Shown here one piece after another: positions 33,150 to 41,384 of a DNA stretch of 64,000 bases. How positions within the stretch are numbered: position 1 is the first letter of the stretch; each line of letters begins with the position of its first letter. The notes below the pieces were generated by a model, which saw only the letters and a list, made by a program, of their open reading frames with translations, did not search any database and was not told the DNA's origin. The DNA comes from Streptococcaceae bacterium (lineage in GTDB: Bacteria; Bacillota; Bacilli; Lactobacillales; Streptococcaceae): positions 1-64,000 of the forward strand of contig JAKVKP010000005.1 of NCBI GenBank assembly GCA_022484805.1, given 5' to 3'. The position numbers and the translations under genes were made by a program.

Positions 33150-34034
33150 GTGGGCATTCGAAAATTAGAATATTTTGTGGCAACGGTTGAGTATGGTAGC
33201 TTTTCTAATGCGGCACAGCATCTATATATCTCTGCTTCAGCAGTTAATCAGCAAATCACTGCCCTTGAAAATGAAACGAAGCTTAACTTATTTAATCGTA
33301 CGAAATATAAACCAGTTTTAACGCCAAGTGGACAAATATTTTATCAAAAAGCTCGGCAAATTATTCATGATTATTATCAAGCAATAGAAATGGCTCACGC
33401 AGCAGCCAAAACGCTTAGAATTGGGCCAACAGGCCCTGTAGAGCGCAATTTATTACCAGCGTTACTAGAATCTTACCAAGCAAGCTATTCTGATTTAGAA
33501 TTCGAGCTTAAGCATGGCACCTTTAAAATGATGCGTGAAGGATTGCTAGATGGTAGCCTTGATATTGCATTTGGCATTGAGGATGATTTTAAAGATCCGA
33601 TGATTAAAATTGTGCCATTAAAACCACTAGAGATGGTGGTAATTTGTGCAAGAAAGCATCCAATTGCCAAGCAAAAAAAACTGACTGGTAAACAGCTTAA
33701 AAACCTACCGCTCGTTATTTTTTCAAAGACAACAGGTGAGTACTATTATCAAAATTTAATTAAATCCTTTGAGTTAGATGGTGTTACACCATCGATTCAA
33801 GCAACCTATGATAGTATTGATGAATTATTAACCGCCGTTCGAGTGCAAAAAGGTGTTGCAGTGATTTCAAAAGAAGTGGTAAAAAATCAAGATGACTTAG
33901 TTATGATTGATTTGAAGGAAACACATCATCATTCATCCTACTGTGTAGCATATGCAGCAAATACAACGCCACTCATCCAGTCTTTTGTTCAACAAGTAAT
34001 TAACTATTTTAATGATGATTCGAATACTTTGTAA
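33150..34034 (+). CDS. LysR-family transcriptional regulator
   Basis: 294 residues; GSFSNAAQHLYISASAVNQQ (about 17-36) is the recognition helix region, followed by a typical effector-binding domain. GTG 33150 has an ideal AGGAGG. It precedes two NmrA-like genes by 140 nt in the same direction, so it may regulate them, or the nad operon upstream. The effector is not predictable. Confidence 0.85.
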   Translation: MGIRKLEYFVATVEYGSFSNAAQHLYISASAVNQQITALENETKLNLFNRTKYKPVLTPSGQIFYQKARQIIHDYYQAIEMAHAAAKTLRIGPTGPVERNLLPALLESYQASYSDLEFELKHGTFKMMREGLLDGSLDIAFGIEDDFKDPMIKIVPLKPLEMVVICARKHPIAKQKKLTGKQLKNLPLVIFSKTTGEYYYQNLIKSFELDGVTPSIQATYDSIDELLTAVRVQKGVAVISKEVVKNQDDLVMIDLKETHHHSSYCVAYAANTTPLIQSFVQQVINYFNDDSNTL

Positions 34035-34176
34035 TTTTTTCTAACAGTGTTGATAAGCGATTAATGCTTTCATTTCCTCTAGCTTCGGGCTATAATTTTG
34101 CTAGAATCATTTGTTACTTATTTAACAATATATTAATGAGTCGATTACTTTGTGCAATTTGGATGGGGAGGTACTA

Positions 34177-35121
34177 ATGAAAAAAATTGTAGTCAACGGT
34201 GTAAATGGTAACTTTGGTAGTGTTGTTGCCGAAGGTATCCAACAGCTTGTACCGAAAGAAATATTGTTATTTACAGCGCCAGATATGGCGTCTTTAAAAA
34301 AATATCAATCACTTGGTATCCAAACGGCTGTTGCTGATTATAGTGATATTTCGAAATTAATTCCAGTTTTTGAAAATGCTGATAAGGTTTTATTAATTTC
34401 AATGCCTTTTGTAGGGGAGAAGCGACGTCTAGCTCATCAAAATGCTGTTGAAGCCTGTGTTAAGGCTAATGTAAAGCAAATTGTTTATACATCAGTTCTT
34501 TCAGCTGCTAATCCATTAAATCCGAGCATTGAAAATATTGATCATGCCTTCACAGAAGCCATTATTCAAAATACAGAATTAGATTATTTAATTTTAAGAA
34601 ATTCACTTTTTGCCGAAGCATTTACCTCTGAGTATTTATTAACTGTTAATAATCATCAAAATGTAATTACTAAAAACGCTGGAGAAGGTCGTGTTGCCTA
34701 TATTTCTAGAAAGGATGCGGCCTTTGCGGCGGCCTGTGCATTAGCCAATGACTTACTTCACCGTCAAGTTTTAAATATAAATGGCGCAGAGCTCGTTTCC
34801 TATGAGAAATTCTTATCTATTGGTAATCAAGTAACGGATAATCAAATACAATATCATCGACAAACAGATGAAGAGCTGTATGCTTATTTTGATCGCATTG
34901 GTGTGCCTAGAGACACAGATGGTGATTTTTCTAAGAGTCCAATTCAAGCTACTTCAGAAGGCATGGTAACCTTTGGTACAGCTGTTCGAGAAGGTTATCT
35001 TGATGTTGCAGTGAATGATTTTCCAAAATTGACAGGCCGTCAGCCTTTGAGTATTCAATTTATGTTTGAACATTTGAATGATTTTTTACTTGGTGCTCGT
35101 CATACGGTTGAATCCTCTTAA
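34177..35121 (+). CDS. NmrA-like NAD(P)-binding protein, paralogue 1
   Basis: 314 residues, atypical short-chain dehydrogenase fold. VVNGVNGNFGSVVAEGI near the N-terminus is the glycine-rich nucleotide loop, KQIVYTSVLSA and LDYLILRNSLFAEAF follow the NmrA/SDR5 plan (as in quinone reductase QorB-like proteins). The usual catalytic Tyr-x-x-x-Lys is not evident, so it may sense NAD(P) or reduce quinones. Start ATG 34177 follows GGGGAGG. A terminator separates it from paralogue 2. Confidence 0.8.
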   Translation: MKKIVVNGVNGNFGSVVAEGIQQLVPKEILLFTAPDMASLKKYQSLGIQTAVADYSDISKLIPVFENADKVLLISMPFVGEKRRLAHQNAVEACVKANVKQIVYTSVLSAANPLNPSIENIDHAFTEAIIQNTELDYLILRNSLFAEAFTSEYLLTVNNHQNVITKNAGEGRVAYISRKDAAFAAACALANDLLHRQVLNINGAELVSYEKFLSIGNQVTDNQIQYHRQTDEELYAYFDRIGVPRDTDGDFSKSPIQATSEGMVTFGTAVREGYLDVAVNDFPKLTGRQPLSIQFMFEHLNDFLLGARHTVESS

Positions 35122-35136
35122 TTATTAATTTATAAG

Positions 35137-35177
35137 CTAAGTAAGCCTTTTAATTTAAAGCTTTACTTAGTTTTTTT
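35137..35177 (+). terminator. Terminator between the NmrA paralogues
   Basis: CTAAGTAAGCCTTT and AAAGCTTTACTTAG pair with one small mismatch zone, followed by seven T. Confidence 0.8.
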
Positions 35178-35310
35178 ATTTAAGGCGATTAACATTGTTA
35201 GATTTTCTTACAATCTTGATTTCAATTCAGTGCTTTTATAATTAGATAATCACCTTTATACTGTATTTATTAAAACAATTGTGAATTAATATACAAAACA
35301 GGAGGTAACT

Positions 35311-36252
35311 ATGAAAATTATTGTAAATGGTGTCGATGGTAATTTTGGTTCAATCGTCGCAAATGAATTATTAACAAAGCTTAATGCTGAGGATTTAATC
35401 TTTACTGCGCCAAGCGAAACAGGTTTGAATCAGTTTAAAGAATCAGGTGCCATTTTAAGAGTGGCTAATTTTAATCATCAGGAAGAGCTAACTGAAGCGT
35501 TTAAAGATGGTGATGTAATGTTGTTGATTTCAGCACCGTTTGTTGGGAAAAAACGTCAACAAGCGCACCGTAATGCGATTGATGCTGCTATTAATGCAGG
35601 CGTTCAAAAAATCGTCTATACCTCACTCGTTAATGCTTCGGATCCTGAAAATCCAAGTATTGAAAAAATTGATCATGCCTATACAGAAGATTATCTGGCC
35701 AATCAAACCAATTTGTATTACGATTTTATGAGAAATTCTCAGTACGCCGAAGCGATGATTACTAGTTATATCAATGCCTCGGAAACGAATGGCGTTCAGG
35801 TTTCTAATCAAGGAGCTGGTGAAATGGCCTATATTTCACGCAAGGACTGTGCAATAGCCGCCGCCTATGCCTTAATGAGACCGATTGAGGAAAAAAGAAT
35901 ATTTAATGTTAATGGCGCTGAATTAATGACGCTCGCTCACTTTGTCGAAATCGGAAATCAGGCTACGGGAAAAAATGTACGTTATGAAGTGGTTAGTGAT
36001 GAAGAAACCTATGCTGCCTTTGATGCAATGGGTGTGCCAAGAACAACGGATGGTGAATTTCAAAAAGATTCTCCAGCCCCATACTCAAGTGAGGGTATGG
36101 TGACATTTGGTCAGGCAATCCGTGAAGGCAAAATGAATAACTTTACGCAGGATTTTGAATTATTGACTGGGCAAACACCGATTAGTGTTAAGTCAATGTT
36201 TGAACAGCTAGAGCTTTATCAAGTGGGCGTGAGAAATGCCACAGATGTTTAA
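35311..36252 (+). CDS. NmrA-like NAD(P)-binding protein, paralogue 2
   Basis: 313 residues, collinear with paralogue 1 along its whole length: IIVNGVDGNFGSIVANELL, LLISAPFVGKKRQQAHRNA, KIVYTSLVNASDPENPSIEK, GEMAYISRKDCAIAAAYAL, and GMVTFGQAIREGKM. The two clearly arose by tandem duplication and then acquired separate transcription units. AGGAGG precedes the ATG. Substrate unknown. Confidence 0.8.
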   Translation: MKIIVNGVDGNFGSIVANELLTKLNAEDLIFTAPSETGLNQFKESGAILRVANFNHQEELTEAFKDGDVMLLISAPFVGKKRQQAHRNAIDAAINAGVQKIVYTSLVNASDPENPSIEKIDHAYTEDYLANQTNLYYDFMRNSQYAEAMITSYINASETNGVQVSNQGAGEMAYISRKDCAIAAAYALMRPIEEKRIFNVNGAELMTLAHFVEIGNQATGKNVRYEVVSDEETYAAFDAMGVPRTTDGEFQKDSPAPYSSEGMVTFGQAIREGKMNNFTQDFELLTGQTPISVKSMFEQLELYQVGVRNATDV

Positions 36253-36447
36253 GATAACCCAATAAAATAAGATTAAATCTAGTTGTTTGCAAATATTCGA
36301 TGAAAGTTTTAAGATTTCCTTATAGAAACTGTCAATATATATATTTGTTGATTAATAACGATTTGTATTTTGAATTCAATTAAAGCAATCAGTGTTATTA
36401 AATACCAAAAATATATTTTTAGTCACAATGAAAGAGGGAAGAATCTT

Positions 36448-37338
36448 ATGGCACTTAATTTTAAGCATTCAAAGCTTGGTTTAGGTACAAATAAAGTAGG
36501 CGGACATAATCTTTTTGATAATTTGAAAGACCAAGATGGCTATGATTTACTTCGAGCAGGTATTGACGCGGGTATTACCTTATTGGATACAGCGTTTGTG
36601 TACGGCTTGGGGCGGTCAGAGGAGATTATTGGTGATGTGATTCAAGACTATGACCGTTCAAAGCTAGTCATTGCGACAAAAGCTGCTCAAGATCCTGCGC
36701 ATGAATTGCAATTAACCAATCAACCTGAATTTTTAATTCAGTCAGTTGATGAGGCTTTGAAACGTTTAAAGACAGATTATTTAGATATTTTTTATATTCA
36801 TTTTCCAGATCAAAAAACAGATAAAAGAGTAGCTGTTGCTGCATTACAGGAAATAAAAAAAGCTGGTAAAATCAGAGCAATTGGGCTTTCTAACTTCTCT
36901 CTAGCTGAGATAAAAGAAGCTAATCAAGATGGCTATGTAGATATTGTCGAGGACTATTATAGTTTGGCTCATCGTGATGCTGAAGCTAATGAATGGGCAT
37001 ATTTAAAAGAAAACCAAATTGATTTTGTGCCTTATTTTCCATTAGAATCAGGTTTATTGACTGGTCGATATGGCATTTCAGATCGCGATAAATTTAGTCG
37101 GTTAACAGATGAAACATTCAATAAAGCGATACACGGGCTAGACGTACTTAAAGAGATTGCCAACAATCATCAAGTAACTATCACGCATATTGTTTTAGCA
37201 TGGTATATGGCGAATCCGAATATTTCTCATGTTATTCCAGGAGCGAGAGATGCAGCGCAGGCCAAGGATTTAGCGAAAGCTTTGATGATTCAACTTTCTG
37301 AAGCTGAATATCAAAAGATTGATGATACATTTAAATAA
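36448..37338 (+). CDS. Aldo/keto reductase
   Basis: 296 residues, TIM-barrel AKR. LGLGTNKVGGHN, LLDTAFVYGLGRSEEIIG (Asp and Tyr of the catalytic tetrad), LVIATKAAQ (Lys), DYLDIFYIHFPD (His) and a C-terminal VIPGARDAAQAK cofactor loop are all present. It reduces aldehydes or ketones with NADPH. Start ATG 36448 follows GAGGGAA; the longer frame from 36370 has no ribosome binding site. Monocistronic, with its own terminator. Confidence 0.9.
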   Translation: MALNFKHSKLGLGTNKVGGHNLFDNLKDQDGYDLLRAGIDAGITLLDTAFVYGLGRSEEIIGDVIQDYDRSKLVIATKAAQDPAHELQLTNQPEFLIQSVDEALKRLKTDYLDIFYIHFPDQKTDKRVAVAALQEIKKAGKIRAIGLSNFSLAEIKEANQDGYVDIVEDYYSLAHRDAEANEWAYLKENQIDFVPYFPLESGLLTGRYGISDRDKFSRLTDETFNKAIHGLDVLKEIANNHQVTITHIVLAWYMANPNISHVIPGARDAAQAKDLAKALMIQLSEAEYQKIDDTFK

Positions 37339-37374
37339 TTAACTCTGTGTTGCTAATAGAATCATAAATGTTTG

Positions 37375-37409
37375 AATGTCTTGCAGGCTTGCTTGTAAGA
37401 CATTTTTTG
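37375..37409 (+). terminator. Terminator of the aldo/keto reductase gene
   Basis: AATGTCTTGCAGGC and GCTTGTAAGACATT pair (12 of 14 plus wobbles) and run into six T. Confidence 0.8.
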
Positions 37410-37846
37410 AATTGACTAGCTCTATTATTTTTCATTGTAGATTTACTTATTATTATGGAGTAGGCTTTATTGGTTCTATAATAAATTGGACTGATAAATA
37501 TTTCTGTGCAATTCTATTTGTCTTAAAATGATAAAAAGACATCTCGTCCTGCAATGAAATCGACCTGATATTTGCAAATCCTCCAATCTTTCTCAGAAAG
37601 ATTGGGCAATTCGCATGACACCAAGTATACTTTATAAGTATTTCTAAACCTGCAGCATTCAAAACAAGTTTGAGCAATATAAAAAAGGGAATCGTCTGAA
37701 GGTGGATATCAGATACCCAGATTGATTTTTTTATTCAAATTAGTCTAATCTGTCATTGAGCCGATTTATCGTAATAATTGGCGTTATTATTTTTGATACT
37801 TGATTTATGCTAAAATAAATTAAAATAACAAAAATAGGGGTGAATT
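37410..37846. other. Non-coding stretch between aldo/keto reductase and acetyltransferase genes
   Basis: Apart from the dispersed repeat (37525-37670) and an interrupted GGTATCTG/GATATCC-type hairpin near 37703-37720, I see only AT-rich sequence and, near 37790-37835, a probable promoter for the downstream gene. Confidence 0.45.
37525..37670 (-). repeat. Long dispersed repeat, inverted copy
   Basis: The reverse complement of this stretch aligns without gaps over more than 100 nt with 51900-52015: TTGAATGCT, TTAGAAAT, TATACTTG, ATGCG, TTTCT and ATATCAGG blocks recur in order. Its centre is a perfect hairpin, CCAATCTTTCT and complement (about 37582-37604). The 3' side on the minus strand ends in a T-run. 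A 74-codon minus-strand frame covers it (37453-37677) but the homologous copies contain stops, so a protein is unlikely. Confidence 0.65.
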
Positions 37847-38437
37847 GTGACTTTTGAGGAACAAAGACAACAAATATTAAGTGGTGCAATGTATAACGAT
37901 TTATCGGATGAATTAATTGAAGCAAGGGCGAAAACGGTGCTGCTTACCAATCAGTACAATGCCAGCTTCGGGGAACCGCCTGAAATTAGAGAAGCAATTT
38001 TAAAAACGTTATTGCAGTCTGTGGGCAAGGGCGCCTACTTTGAGCCTAATTTTCGCTGTGAGTTTGGCTTTAATATTGCGTTAGGCAAAAACTTTTATGC
38101 AAATTTTGATTGCGTGATGTTAGATGGTGGTGGAATTGAAATTGGTGACGATGTGCTGTTTGGACCTCGAGTAGGAATTTATACTTCAAATCATGCGATT
38201 GATGCTGAGGAGCGAGCAGCTGGTGGCTGCTATGCCAAAAGTGTTCATATTGGTAATCGTGTTTGGGTTGGCGCAGGTGTTCATATTAATCAAGGCGTTA
38301 TCATCGGTGATAATTCAATTATAGGCTCTGGAAGTGTTGTAAATAAAGATATTCCAGCTAACGTTATTGCTGCAGGTGTGCCTTGTAAGATAATACGTGA
38401 AATTACGGCTGCAGATAAAACTGGTTTTCAACCATAG
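37847..38437 (+). CDS. Maltose/galactoside O-acetyltransferase (left-handed beta-helix)
   Basis: 196 residues; the N-terminal Mac domain (EQRQQILSGAMYND) precedes hexapeptide repeats and the signature YTSNHAID with the catalytic His, then VWVGAGVHINQGVIIGDNS and NVIAAGVPCKIIRE. It transfers acetyl from acetyl-CoA to sugar hydroxyls. GTG 37847 follows AGGGGTG. Monocistronic, ending in a terminator. Confidence 0.88.
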   Translation: MTFEEQRQQILSGAMYNDLSDELIEARAKTVLLTNQYNASFGEPPEIREAILKTLLQSVGKGAYFEPNFRCEFGFNIALGKNFYANFDCVMLDGGGIEIGDDVLFGPRVGIYTSNHAIDAEERAAGGCYAKSVHIGNRVWVGAGVHINQGVIIGDNSIIGSGSVVNKDIPANVIAAGVPCKIIREITAADKTGFQP

Positions 38438-38472
38438 TCATTATTCTTTGAAGTATCATATATTTTATCAAC

Positions 38473-38509
38473 AAAGGACTGACCATTTTCTATAGCCAGC
38501 CCTTTTTTT
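38473..38509. terminator. Terminator between the acetyltransferase and the MATE gene
   Basis: AAAGGACTG (38473-38481) pairs with CAGCCCTTT (38497-38505) with one mismatch, followed by T. The genes converge here. Confidence 0.7.
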
Positions 38510-39833
38510 AGCTTTGTGATTTAACATTTTTATTCATATTCTTTTGAAGACGCCGATTCAAAAAGATTGAACGGGCATACAAATCAATTCCGATAGCTAG
38601 CCAAATTCCTGCAATTCCCATTTTGAAAAAAATAGCTAAAACAAGTACACCAATAATTCGGATTCCCCACATACCAACGATTGTACTGATTAGTGGCGTT
38701 TTTGTATCCCCCATTCCTTGGAGTGTGCCAGTTGTAATCAAGCTGATGGCCAAAGCTGGTTGGATAAAAGCATCAATTCTTAGTGCAATGACAATTTGCT
38801 GAATTGCTTCAGCATCATTAGTAAAAAGTAGTGCAAAGTAAGGCGCGCCTAAAAATAAAATGATTCCTAAAAAAGACATAGTAATCACCCCAAATTTAAC
38901 AGCTGAATTGGCATTCTGTTTGGCTTCTAGCATTTTATTTGCGCCAATTTGATTTCCAACAATTGTGCTGGCAGCAGCAGCAAGGCCATAGGCGGGCATA
39001 TAAGTGAATGACTCAATATTACCCGCAATCGAATGTGATGCAAAGGTTTTAGCACTGAGGCTAACAATCAGTCCAAAATAGATGACTTGTCCGAAACGCA
39101 TGACTAATCTTTCAAGTGTTGCAGGTATAATTAATCTTATCAGAGGTTGATAATTTGTTTTAGCAAATAAAATTTTAAATCGAATTGGGCTTTTTGATTG
39201 TTGAATTCTATGAAATAATAAATAGCTCCCAATTATTCTTGAAATTACTGTACCAATCGCTGTACCAATGACACCAAGCGGTGGAATTGGTCCTACTCCG
39301 AAAATTAGTAGGTAATCAATTATAATATTAATCAAGTTAACGATGATACTGATTTGCATTGGCGTTTTGGTATCTTCATTTGCTCTTAAAATACTGCCAA
39401 AAACAGTCATCAGCGCAATGAAAACTGCTGTGCCCCCAACAATGTAGAAAAAAATCATTGCTTCCGATAAAATTTCATTGGAAGCTCCCATCATTTTTAG
39501 CAGTAATTCACCAAAGCAAATGGATATGATGCCAAATAGTAGTCCAAAGATGATGGTAATCAGAACAGTCTGATTAGTGAGCTCACTTGCTGATTGCTCA
39601 TTTTTGGCACCAAGTCTTTGAGCGATTAATGCACCTCCACCAATGCCTATTGCAATAAAAATGGCTAAATAGACATTTAGAATTGTATTTGCCACACCCA
39701 CTGCAGTCACTGCTATTAAACCAATTTTTGCAATCATCAAAGCATCGATAAAACCAACTAGGGTCTGTAAAATATTCTCGATTGTGGCTGGGATGGCAAG
39801 CTTGATAATTTTATTATTTTTAAGTTTTTTCAT
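38508..39833 (-). CDS. MATE-family multidrug efflux protein
   Basis: 441 residues with twelve membrane helices in two pseudo-repeats. LAIPATIENILQTLVGFIDALM opens the first half and LIIPATLERLVMRFGQVIYFG the second, as in NorM/DinF-like exporters; GTLQGMGDTKTPL is a typical loop. It exports cationic or drug-like compounds using Na+ or H+. The gene is divergent from a CsoR-family regulator, which probably represses it through the C-tract site between them. Translation start has a GGAAG about 10 nt upstream. Confidence 0.9.
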   Translation of the reverse strand: MKKLKNNKIIKLAIPATIENILQTLVGFIDALMIAKIGLIAVTAVGVANTILNVYLAIFIAIGIGGGALIAQRLGAKNEQSASELTNQTVLITIIFGLLFGIISICFGELLLKMMGASNEILSEAMIFFYIVGGTAVFIALMTVFGSILRANEDTKTPMQISIIVNLINIIIDYLLIFGVGPIPPLGVIGTAIGTVISRIIGSYLLFHRIQQSKSPIRFKILFAKTNYQPLIRLIIPATLERLVMRFGQVIYFGLIVSLSAKTFASHSIAGNIESFTYMPAYGLAAAASTIVGNQIGANKMLEAKQNANSAVKFGVITMSFLGIILFLGAPYFALLFTNDAEAIQQIVIALRIDAFIQPALAISLITTGTLQGMGDTKTPLISTIVGMWGIRIIGVLVLAIFFKMGIAGIWLAIGIDLYARSIFLNRRLQKNMNKNVKSQS

Positions 39834-39883
39834 TTATAGGACACTTCCAATAGATAGTAATAGTTAGGTAAGTTATATTCCCG

Positions 39884-39904
39884 ATATACCCCCACCCCCT
39901 ATAT
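39884..39904. promoter_or_regulatory. Candidate CsoR/RcnR-type operator
   Basis: A 21-bp site built as ATATA-C5-A-C5-TATAT lies midway between the divergent MATE and CsoR-family starts. AT-flanked G/C tracts are what CsoR/RcnR-family tetramers recognise. Here two C5 tracts are separated by one A. Confidence 0.5.
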
Positions 39905-40002
39905 TGATGCTAACAAATGTTTATGGCACTGTCAATTGTTCGAATTTTAGAAGATGTTACAGTATAATTGGTGATATAGGCAATTTGAAAAGGAGGTGCG
40001 AT

Positions 40003-40284
40003 GTGTCTCATTTAGAAGAACATCAAACAAAAAATTTAATTAATCGCCTCAATCGAATTGAGGGGCAGGTTTCAGGAATTAAGAAGATGCTTAATGAGGA
40101 GAAGCCTTATGATGAGGTGTTAATTCAAATTAATTCAGCTCGTTCGGCCTTACAAAAATTAAGCCAAATATTATTAGAGGCTCAAGCAGATCATTCATTA
40201 ATGCACGTTAGTGAAGGGGAAAATTTAGAAGCTGAAATGAAGCAATTACGACGTGTAATTACTCAATATAATAAAATTAATTAA
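40003..40284 (+). CDS. CsoR/RcnR-family transcriptional regulator lacking metal-binding cysteines
   Basis: 93 residues forming the three-helix DUF156 fold: LINRLNRIEGQVSGIKKMLN is the DNA-binding first helix region. In CsoR the second helix begins with Cys (C-x-D-V/I-L-x-Q) and helix 2 ends H-x-x-x-C; here the corresponding positions read PYDEVLIQ and EAQADHSLMHV, and the protein contains no Cys at all. It therefore cannot bind Cu(I) or persulfide like CsoR or CstR. It may use His or respond to another signal. GTG 40003 follows AAGGAGGTG. Confidence 0.8.
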   Translation: MSHLEEHQTKNLINRLNRIEGQVSGIKKMLNEEKPYDEVLIQINSARSALQKLSQILLEAQADHSLMHVSEGENLEAEMKQLRRVITQYNKIN

Positions 40285-40384
40285 ATAAATAGTCTTAATT
40301 AATAAGCGCTATTTTGTATTAGTTGGTGAATAATTTATTATATAATTATTTTAAATAATGTAATTTCAATGAGGGAGGGTTACT

Positions 40385-41080
40385 ATGAAGAAAATATTTC
40401 GTAAGCATCACAATAAAATTAATGATGATATGCAGATTGAAAAATCAAAATTAGTTCCCATTAATGAAAAAAATGATTCAACGAAAGAATTTAATCATTT
40501 TTTTGAAGAAGTGATTACTAAAATGCCCGAGAAAACCTCAAAAATTATTCTTAGGACATACGACCAAAGTAAACGCCAAGCCGAAAAAATTCTTGACAAA
40601 AGTAGAACGCAATTTGACAGTGTGTTTGAAGAATATTTAGTTGGCGTGGATGAAAATATTCGAAAAAAATGTCATCAGACGATTCATGCTGCTTCATTAA
40701 CAGCTGCTATTATTGGTTGTTCTCCGATTCCGTTTTCGGATGCCTTTTTATTAGTACCTGTTCAGTTAACCATGATGTCTCATCTTCATAAATTGTTTGG
40801 GCAATCTTGGTCTGAAAGTCTGGGGAAAAGTCTATCCAAAGAATTAGTTGTCGTCGGTTTGGGCAGAAGCGCTGTTGGCAATGTTTTGAAATTTGTACCG
40901 GGTATTGGGACGGTTAGTGGTGCAGCCGTCAACGCTACTGTCGCTGTTACTATAACCGAAGCTCTTGGCTGGGTGACAGTTAAAATGTTGAATGACGGGG
41001 AAGATATTTTTAAACAGGTGATGTCCTTTAAAGGGCAATTTGAGCTACTGTTAAAGGCATTAAAGAAAAATAAAAAATAA
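40385..41080 (+). CDS. DUF697 membrane-associated protein
   Basis: 231 residues. After a charged N-terminal half the DUF697 core appears: AASLTAAIIGCSPIPFSDAF and LVPVQLTMMSHLHKLFG, with two hydrophobic hairpins, then GLGRSAVGNVLKFVPGIG and a second hydrophobic stretch. DUF697 often follows a GTPase domain (YcjF/Era-like); no GTPase is fused here or encoded next to it. Function unknown; a link to envelope stress is suggested only by family. GAGGGAGGG precedes the ATG. Confidence 0.7.
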   Translation: MKKIFRKHHNKINDDMQIEKSKLVPINEKNDSTKEFNHFFEEVITKMPEKTSKIILRTYDQSKRQAEKILDKSRTQFDSVFEEYLVGVDENIRKKCHQTIHAASLTAAIIGCSPIPFSDAFLLVPVQLTMMSHLHKLFGQSWSESLGKSLSKELVVVGLGRSAVGNVLKFVPGIGTVSGAAVNATVAVTITEALGWVTVKMLNDGEDIFKQVMSFKGQFELLLKALKKNKK

Positions 41081-41096
41081 TTTCAATAAGTAACCT

Positions 41097-41130
41097 AGCA
41101 GCACTTTAATTAAAAAGGTGCTGCTTTAAT
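41097..41130 (+). terminator. Terminator of the DUF697 gene
   Basis: AGCAGCAC (41097-41104) and GTGCTGCT (41118-41125) pair exactly, followed by a short T-run. Confidence 0.7.
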
Positions 41131-41283
41131 ATTAGATGATGGGTAAAGGCAGAGCTTTATATCGCTTTAAAAACGGATTAGAATTGACGATTTAATAACT
41201 TGGTTATATTTTAGATGAGATACATTGATAATTAATGGGTTAAAGTACTTCCGGATTTTTATTAAATATTTTATCAACAAATA

Positions 41284-41297
41284 TGAAAAGGCTTTCA
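41284..41297. promoter_or_regulatory. Candidate cre (CcpA) site
   Basis: TGAAAAGGCTTTCA matches the catabolite-responsive element at all but one conserved position (G for the central C). It lies just upstream of the -35 of the LacI gene. Confidence 0.45.
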
Positions 41298-41338
41298 AAA
41301 AATGGTTGACTTTACTTTCGAAATATATTATATTCTTT

Positions 41339-41356
41339 ACGTAAACGTTTAACTAA
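41339..41356. promoter_or_regulatory. LacI-family operator, copy 1
   Basis: ACGTAAACGTTTAACTAA, identical over 18 bp to 42614-42631. The core GTAAACGTTTA(A)C is a LacI/GalR-type palindrome around a central CG. It sits downstream of the regulator's -10, suggesting autorepression. Confidence 0.75.
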
Positions 41357-41384
41357 ATGGTGAATTTAGAGGAGGTGTCTCAAA

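Larger units (their letters stand above)
41131..41384. other. Promoter region of the LacI regulator gene
   Basis: TTGACT near 41305 and TATATT near 41327 form a probable promoter. A cre-like site precedes it and the LacI-type operator follows it. Confidence 0.5.

Noticed and set aside
37453..37677. A 74-codon minus-strand frame covering the dispersed repeat
   Set aside because: The homologous sequence at 51.9 kb carries an in-frame stop and a duplication; codon-position bias between copies is not convincing, and no ribosome binding site was found.
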